Assembly: GCA_934630705.1 (NCBI GenBank)
Contig: CAKTWP010000003.1
Coordinates: 62,001 to 126,000, forward strand
From: an uncultured Clostridia bacterium
GTDB lineage: Bacteria; Bacillota; Clostridia; Christensenellales; Aristaeellaceae
Length of the DNA stretch: 64,000 nt
Direction: 5' to 3'
The notes under the pieces were generated by a model that saw only the letters and a list, made by a program, of their open reading frames with translations, was not told the origin of the DNA and did not search any database. The position numbers and the translations under genes were made by a program. Shown here piece by piece: positions 60,415 to 64,000 of this stretch; positions within the stretch are counted from its first letter, which is position 1, and the number at the start of each line of letters is the position of its first letter.

Positions 60415-61307
60415 AGCATGCTTCTTCCGCCGGCGTCATCCGGGAAACCCGGCGGGATCAGGTGTTCCTGGCGGTGCTTCTGGTGATTTCCGCATTCATT
60501 CTGGTGATTGAGCTGTATCCGCTGATTTTCGTGGTCAGCGCATCGTTCAGCGATTCGGATGCGATTTCGCTGGGCAGGGTATATCTGCTGCCTGTGAATC
60601 CCAGCCTGGACGGCTATCGGATGCTGCTGAAAGAAAAGGATATTCTTACGGGCTTCAAAAACAGCGTGATTTACCTGGCCGTGGGCACAACGGTCAATAT
60701 GCTGCTGACCATGCTGCTGGCCTTCCCATTGTCTCGCCGGGAAATGCCGGGCCGCAATATCATCACCTTTTTTGTGGCGCTGACGATGTATGTCTCCGGC
60801 GGCCTGATTCCCACGTATTTGATGGTCAGCAATCTTGGCATGGTGGATACCCTGTGTGGCATAATTGTGCCCAACGCCATTTCCACCACCAATATGATTA
60901 TCATGCGCACTTATTTTCAGAACTCCATTCCGGAATCCCTTTATGAGGCGGCCACGCTGGATGGCAGCAACTACACCAAGTATCTGCTGCGGGTGGTACT
61001 GCCCCTGTCCATGCCCATTGTTGCGGTCATCGGCCTGTATTACGGGGTGGGGCACTGGAATAATTATTTCGACGCGCTGATTTACCTGCGCTCCACCGAA
61101 AAGCAGTCTCTGCAGCTGGTGCTGCGCAACATCCTGTTGGCCAATCAGGTCAATTCCGGCGATGGATCGTATTCCGAAGCGTCCAAGCTGGGCGTGACCA
61201 TCAAATATTCCGTGATCGTGTTCAGCTGCATTCCCATGATGATTGCCTATCCCTTCGTGCAGCGCTTTTTCATCAAAGGCGTGATGATTGGCGCAATCAA
61301 GGGGTAA
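60408..61307 (+). CDS. CUT1 ABC importer permease, YtcP/LplC-like
   Basis: I take the ATG at 60408, which overlaps the previous gene by seven bases and follows GGGGGGAAAC; the protein has 299 residues. VFLAVLLVISAFILVIELYP is the first membrane segment, the EAA loop SLYEAATLDGSNYTKYLLRV precedes VLPLSMPIVAV, and the end GVMIGAIKG is typical of the group. It is the second channel subunit, followed 96 bases later by the enolase-superfamily gene, which has its own ribosome binding site but no clear promoter. Confidence 0.93.
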   Translation: MVKHASSAGVIRETRRDQVFLAVLLVISAFILVIELYPLIFVVSASFSDSDAISLGRVYLLPVNPSLDGYRMLLKEKDILTGFKNSVIYLAVGTTVNMLLTMLLAFPLSRREMPGRNIITFFVALTMYVSGGLIPTYLMVSNLGMVDTLCGIIVPNAISTTNMIIMRTYFQNSIPESLYEAATLDGSNYTKYLLRVVLPLSMPIVAVIGLYYGVGHWNNYFDALIYLRSTEKQSLQLVLRNILLANQVNSGDGSYSEASKLGVTIKYSVIVFSCIPMMIAYPFVQRFFIKGVMIGAIKG

Positions 61308-61403
61308 ATGGGCAAAAACGGGAGGAATTTCGGAAAAAACACTTTACGCAGAAGGCGGCATGCCGCATAATCGCATTGCCAAGCAACAAAGGAGGAACAT
61401 GCC

Positions 61404-62543
61404 ATGACCCGGGAAGAACAGTTTCAGCAGATCCTGTCTCAGCACAAAATCGAAAAGATCGCCTATTACAATTTCCGTGCCCGCTATCCCCGGCTTCACG
61501 GGAAAAACGCCCGGCTGAGCTATCACGGCTTTGGCGGCAGCGTGAACGCCGCAAAAATCTATACCGATCAGGGAGCAATGGGCTGGGCCCAGATCGCCGG
61601 AAGCCCTGAGGCGGCCAAAGCTGTGGGCGAAAAGCTGATGGGCCGTCAGCTCACGGAAGTGTTCGCTCCTGAAACGGGCATTTTGTCTCCGGATTGGGCG
61701 CCCTTTGATATTGCGCTGCATGATCTGGCTGGCGTGATTCTGGGTATGCCGGTCAGCCGAATGATCCGGGAAACGGCCGCGTCCTCCATCAAGGTGTATG
61801 ATGGGGCCATCTATATGAATGATATCATCCCCGAGGATAAGCCCCAGGGGGTGGAGCAGATCCTCCGGGATTGCGAATATGACTATGCCCTGGGCCATCG
61901 GGTGCTGAAAATCAAGATTGGCAGGGGAAGCATTTGGATGCCCCACGACGAGGGGCTGGAACGGGATATTGAAGTGGTGCGGCGCATCTATGAGGCTTTT
62001 CCGGACTGCGGCCTGATGGTGGACGCCAATGACGGATACAGCGTGGACGATGCCATTGCCTTTATGGAAGGCATCGGCAACGCGCCGCTGATCTGGTTTG
62101 AGGAGCCCTTCCGGGAGGAGGAAGGCCGCAACCGCGCCCTGAAGGAATACCTGCGCGTGCATCGCCCGGTCACCTGGATTGCCGACGGCGAGTCCTTTAC
62201 GGATATTGATCTGGTTCGGGAGCTGGCGGGCAAGGGCCTGCTGGATGTATGGCAGCCCGATGTGCAGGGGTACGGCTTCACGCCCTGGCGCAAGCTGATG
62301 CGGGAAATCGAGGAAAAGGGCTATCTGGCCTCGCCGCATGCCTGGGGCAACGTGGTGAAGACCCATTACTGCGCCCATCTGGCGGCTGCGTATCCCCATC
62401 ATATTCCGTATATCGAAGCGGTGCTGGGCGAGTCCGAGGGCGTGAACTATGGCGGCTACGAATTGAAAAACGGCGTCATGACGCTGCCTGAAAAGCCCGG
62501 CTTCGGCATGGAGCTGGTCTGGGCTCCGGAAATCAAATCATAA
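61404..62543 (+). CDS. enolase-superfamily acid-sugar dehydratase (mandelate racemase type)
   Basis: The protein has 379 residues; AAAGGAGGAACATGCC precedes the start. The active site of the mandelate racemase subgroup is complete: K169-x-K171 (LKIKIG), metal ligands D207 (MVDAND), E233 (WFEEPF) and E263 (IADGES), and the His 312-Asp 286 dyad (SPHAWGN; WQPDVQG). The capping domain is residues 1-120. The family dehydrates aldonic or aldaric acids, such as L-fuconate, L-rhamnonate, D-galactonate or galactarate, to 2-keto-3-deoxy acids. The exact acid cannot be read from sequence, but the fucose and uronic acid enzymes nearby make L-fuconate or a related acid plausible. It acts in the cytosol. 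Confidence 0.9.
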   Translation: MTREEQFQQILSQHKIEKIAYYNFRARYPRLHGKNARLSYHGFGGSVNAAKIYTDQGAMGWAQIAGSPEAAKAVGEKLMGRQLTEVFAPETGILSPDWAPFDIALHDLAGVILGMPVSRMIRETAASSIKVYDGAIYMNDIIPEDKPQGVEQILRDCEYDYALGHRVLKIKIGRGSIWMPHDEGLERDIEVVRRIYEAFPDCGLMVDANDGYSVDDAIAFMEGIGNAPLIWFEEPFREEEGRNRALKEYLRVHRPVTWIADGESFTDIDLVRELAGKGLLDVWQPDVQGYGFTPWRKLMREIEEKGYLASPHAWGNVVKTHYCAHLAAAYPHHIPYIEAVLGESEGVNYGGYELKNGVMTLPEKPGFGMELVWAPEIKS

Positions 62544-62562
62544 ACAGGCGATACTGCCAAAA

Positions 62563-62594
62563 CGCTGCCCCGGCTGGTGTCAGCCGGGGCAGCG
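62563..62594. terminator. bidirectional terminator between convergent genes
   Basis: Perfect 13-base GC-rich arms (62563-62575 and 62582-62594) with a six-base loop; CTTTG follows on the plus strand and TTTTGG on the minus strand. It ends the importer/dehydratase operon and the anti-sigma gene. Confidence 0.85.
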
Positions 62595-62606
62595 CTTTGA
62601 TGCGGG

Positions 62607-63824
62607 TCAGTTGCCGTAATCGCGGCAGGACAGCACTTCGCCGTTATCGGCGCGGAAGAACGCGCAATAGATAATCGTGTCTTTCTCGTTGTGAAAGCTG
62701 ACGCCGTATTGCCGGGTACTGTTCACGCCTTCGGTCAGGGAAAGCTGAGCATAAAGGCCGTCCAGCTGTGCATCGGGAAATTGGGCCAGCACGATTTCCC
62801 GTCCGCGTTCCCGCGCATCTGCAGGAGACATGTCTCCTGCCTGCGGAAGCAGATACACGCTTGGCATGTAATCATGCTGCGCCTCCAGAGACCAGCGAGC
62901 CGATGGGCCGTACTTGTCAATCAGCGCCTGGTATCTTTCCTGGGCGGGTAAAGTCTTTTCCCTTTCGGATGGAACCACGCTCCAGGGCCGGTCCTCGAAC
63001 AAATACAGCTCCGCCACGTAAGCCTGGGTCAGCGTGGTCTTCTTGCTTGAGGGGAAGGCGACGGTAACGTCGCTGTCCGTATCCGGTCGGTAGAACAGGA
63101 TTTCCCAGGTGTTGCAGTCTGCGTCACAGTAGCGCACCAGCGTATGGGTGACCGCCTGCGCCGTGTCCGCCGCATCGCGCCATTCCGGCAGCGTTTTGAG
63201 ATATTTCCGGGCCAGAGCTTCCGCCTGCGTCTGGCTGAGCTCATCCGGGCCGGGCGCGTAAAACCGCCGCTCCTCATCCTGAGCAAGCAGTCCCAGCTTC
63301 TCTTGGAATGCGGTATACCACGCTTTTTCCTCTACAGAAAACAGCTCCGGATTGCCTTTTTCCTTTTCGATAATGCTCCAGATGGAGATGACATCCGTCC
63401 GTCCGAAGCTTCCGTATTGGTCCGCCATGAATACGTCCAATGCATGCTCGCGCTGTTCCTGGGGCAAAGCGGTATTCCGTGCGATCTGGGCCACGTTTGG
63501 GTCCAGCGTCACGCCGTACTGCTCCATGAGCTTTAGCATTTTCAGCTTTTCATCCAGCGTCCATTCGTCGTAATAGCCGCTTTCCATCTGCATTTGCCCG
63601 ATGGATTCAAAGTAACCGTGCGAAATGGCCAGAGCCAGCGCGCCGCTGAGGGTAAGCAGCATTAGCACAATGGCCAGCACCAGCGCCAAGGGCAGCTTTT
63701 TTTTCATTTTTTCCTCTCCTTGCAGTTTGCAAATTACCCGTTGGCGTTCCTGATCCGTAAACTGGACAGGGGAAAGGGCCTGACATACTGCCTGGCGAAG
63801 TTCATTCTCGGAAACGGGTTTCAT
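62607..63824 (-). CDS. putative anti-sigma factor, single-pass membrane protein
   Basis: The protein has 405 residues; GGAAGGAGGAAGCATTC precedes the start, which overlaps the sigma-factor gene by 23 bases. Residues 1-40 are cytosolic, with ENELRQAVCQAL. One membrane segment follows (LPLALVLAIVLMLLTLSGAL), then about 330 residues outside, rich in acidic and aromatic residues, with YDEWTLDEKLKMLKLMEQYG and a C-terminal part with DMSPADARERGREIVLAQ. I do not recognise the outer domain as a named family. The coupling to an ECF-type sigma gene and the topology fit an anti-sigma factor, but the short cytosolic region has no classical zinc anti-sigma motif. Confidence 0.65.
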   Translation of the reverse strand: MKPVSENELRQAVCQALSPVQFTDQERQRVICKLQGEEKMKKKLPLALVLAIVLMLLTLSGALALAISHGYFESIGQMQMESGYYDEWTLDEKLKMLKLMEQYGVTLDPNVAQIARNTALPQEQREHALDVFMADQYGSFGRTDVISIWSIIEKEKGNPELFSVEEKAWYTAFQEKLGLLAQDEERRFYAPGPDELSQTQAEALARKYLKTLPEWRDAADTAQAVTHTLVRYCDADCNTWEILFYRPDTDSDVTVAFPSSKKTTLTQAYVAELYLFEDRPWSVVPSEREKTLPAQERYQALIDKYGPSARWSLEAQHDYMPSVYLLPQAGDMSPADARERGREIVLAQFPDAQLDGLYAQLSLTEGVNSTRQYGVSFHNEKDTIIYCAFFRADNGEVLSCRDYGN

Positions 63825-64000
63825 GAATGCTTCCTCCTTCCATGCCTTCGGTCAGTTCCTGCCGCAGGGCTGCCTGCGCCGCTTTAAGCTTGCGATGAAC
63901 GCCTGTCACGGAGCAGTGGAGAACAGCGGCGATTTCCTCCATGGTCATGTCGTGGGCGTAATACAGTGTGAGCACCACGCGATGGGGGACAGGTAAATCA
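63802..64000 (-). CDS. ECF-type sigma factor (C-terminal part)
   Basis: The last 66 codons of a gene that begins beyond the window. It is not a long open frame by itself, but the translation (reading from 63999) includes LPVPHRVVLTLYYAHDMTME followed by EIAAVLHCSVTGVHRKLKAA, which is region 4 of sigma-70 with its helix-turn-helix that reads the -35 box. It ends LRQELTEGMEGG and a short tail before the stop at 63802. The overlap with the anti-sigma gene indicates translational coupling, as is usual for such pairs. The target genes are unknown. Confidence 0.88.
   Translation of the reverse strand, partial: DLPVPHRVVLTLYYAHDMTMEEIAAVLHCSVTGVHRKLKAAQAALRQELTEGMEGGSIHETRFRE

Overview
The window looks like a chromosome segment of an anaerobic, plant- or host-glycan-degrading member of the Bacillota (Clostridia-like, G+C judged by eye at 55-60 %). 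The evidence is several CUT1 sugar ABC importers of the LplABC/YtcP type, two YesM/YesN two-component systems, glycoside hydrolases of families GH51, GH36-like, GH88 and GH95, a flavodiiron protein for oxygen or nitric oxide, sigma-A-type promoters and strong AGGAGG ribosome binding sites. No tRNA, rRNA, CRISPR array, integrase or insertion sequence was seen.

Layout. 1-1222: end of a GH51 arabinofuranosidase plus a small DUF6171 protein. 1241-5945 (minus strand): a membrane-anchored coiled-coil protein, an EF-G-like GTPase and a DeoR regulator. 6362-14174 (plus): an RDD membrane protein, a complete CUT1 importer with the only MsmK/UgpC-type ATPase in the window, then a secreted staphylococcal-nuclease-like protein and a secreted protein with three OB-fold-like repeats. 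14319-16676 (minus): an AT-rich orphan gene and a tandem pair of DHH phosphoesterases. 16851-20156: a GNAT/YoaP acetyltransferase, a remarkable exported protein made only of 26 GX3 tetrads, and an OmpR-type two-component system. 20221-23022 (minus): a GH36-like alpha-galactosidase and a NahK-like sugar kinase. 23227-26863 (minus): a TetR gene and a paired ABC exporter, one subunit of which carries a large internal deletion.

27112-28293: a secreted ComEC-like metallo-beta-lactamase with a lamin-tail-like end. 28579-39993 (plus): YesN, YesM, a CUT1 importer without ATPase, then a sialidase-fold protein, a DapA/NanA-family lyase, an alpha/beta hydrolase and an FAD oxidoreductase. 40185-43794 (minus): another CUT1 importer without ATPase. 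44305-48554 (plus): flavodiiron protein, divergent ThyX-like protein, FGGY kinase and AraD epimerase. 48819-53665: GH88, an unknown alpha/alpha-barrel-like protein and GH95. 53894: ribosomal protein L28. 54445-62543: divergent YesM/YesN and a third ATPase-less CUT1 operon ending in an enolase-superfamily acid-sugar dehydratase. 62607-64000 (minus): a putative anti-sigma protein and the end of an ECF sigma factor.

How they fit together. Several operons follow one plan: a YesM/YesN pair senses a glycan signal, an SBP and two permeases import the oligosaccharide (probably powered by the shared ATPase at 7169), and cytosolic enzymes break it down. Arabinose (GH51, AraD), unsaturated uronic acids (GH88), fucose (GH95) and acid sugars (enolase family) are the substrates suggested, which is consistent with pectin, hemicellulose or host glycans.

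The most unusual items are the GX3-only exported protein with an inverted repeat that can mask its ribosome binding site, the importer linked to a secreted nuclease, the lyase/FAD-oxidoreductase operon, the ThyX-like protein with a degenerate signature, and four solute-binding proteins with no convincing lipobox.
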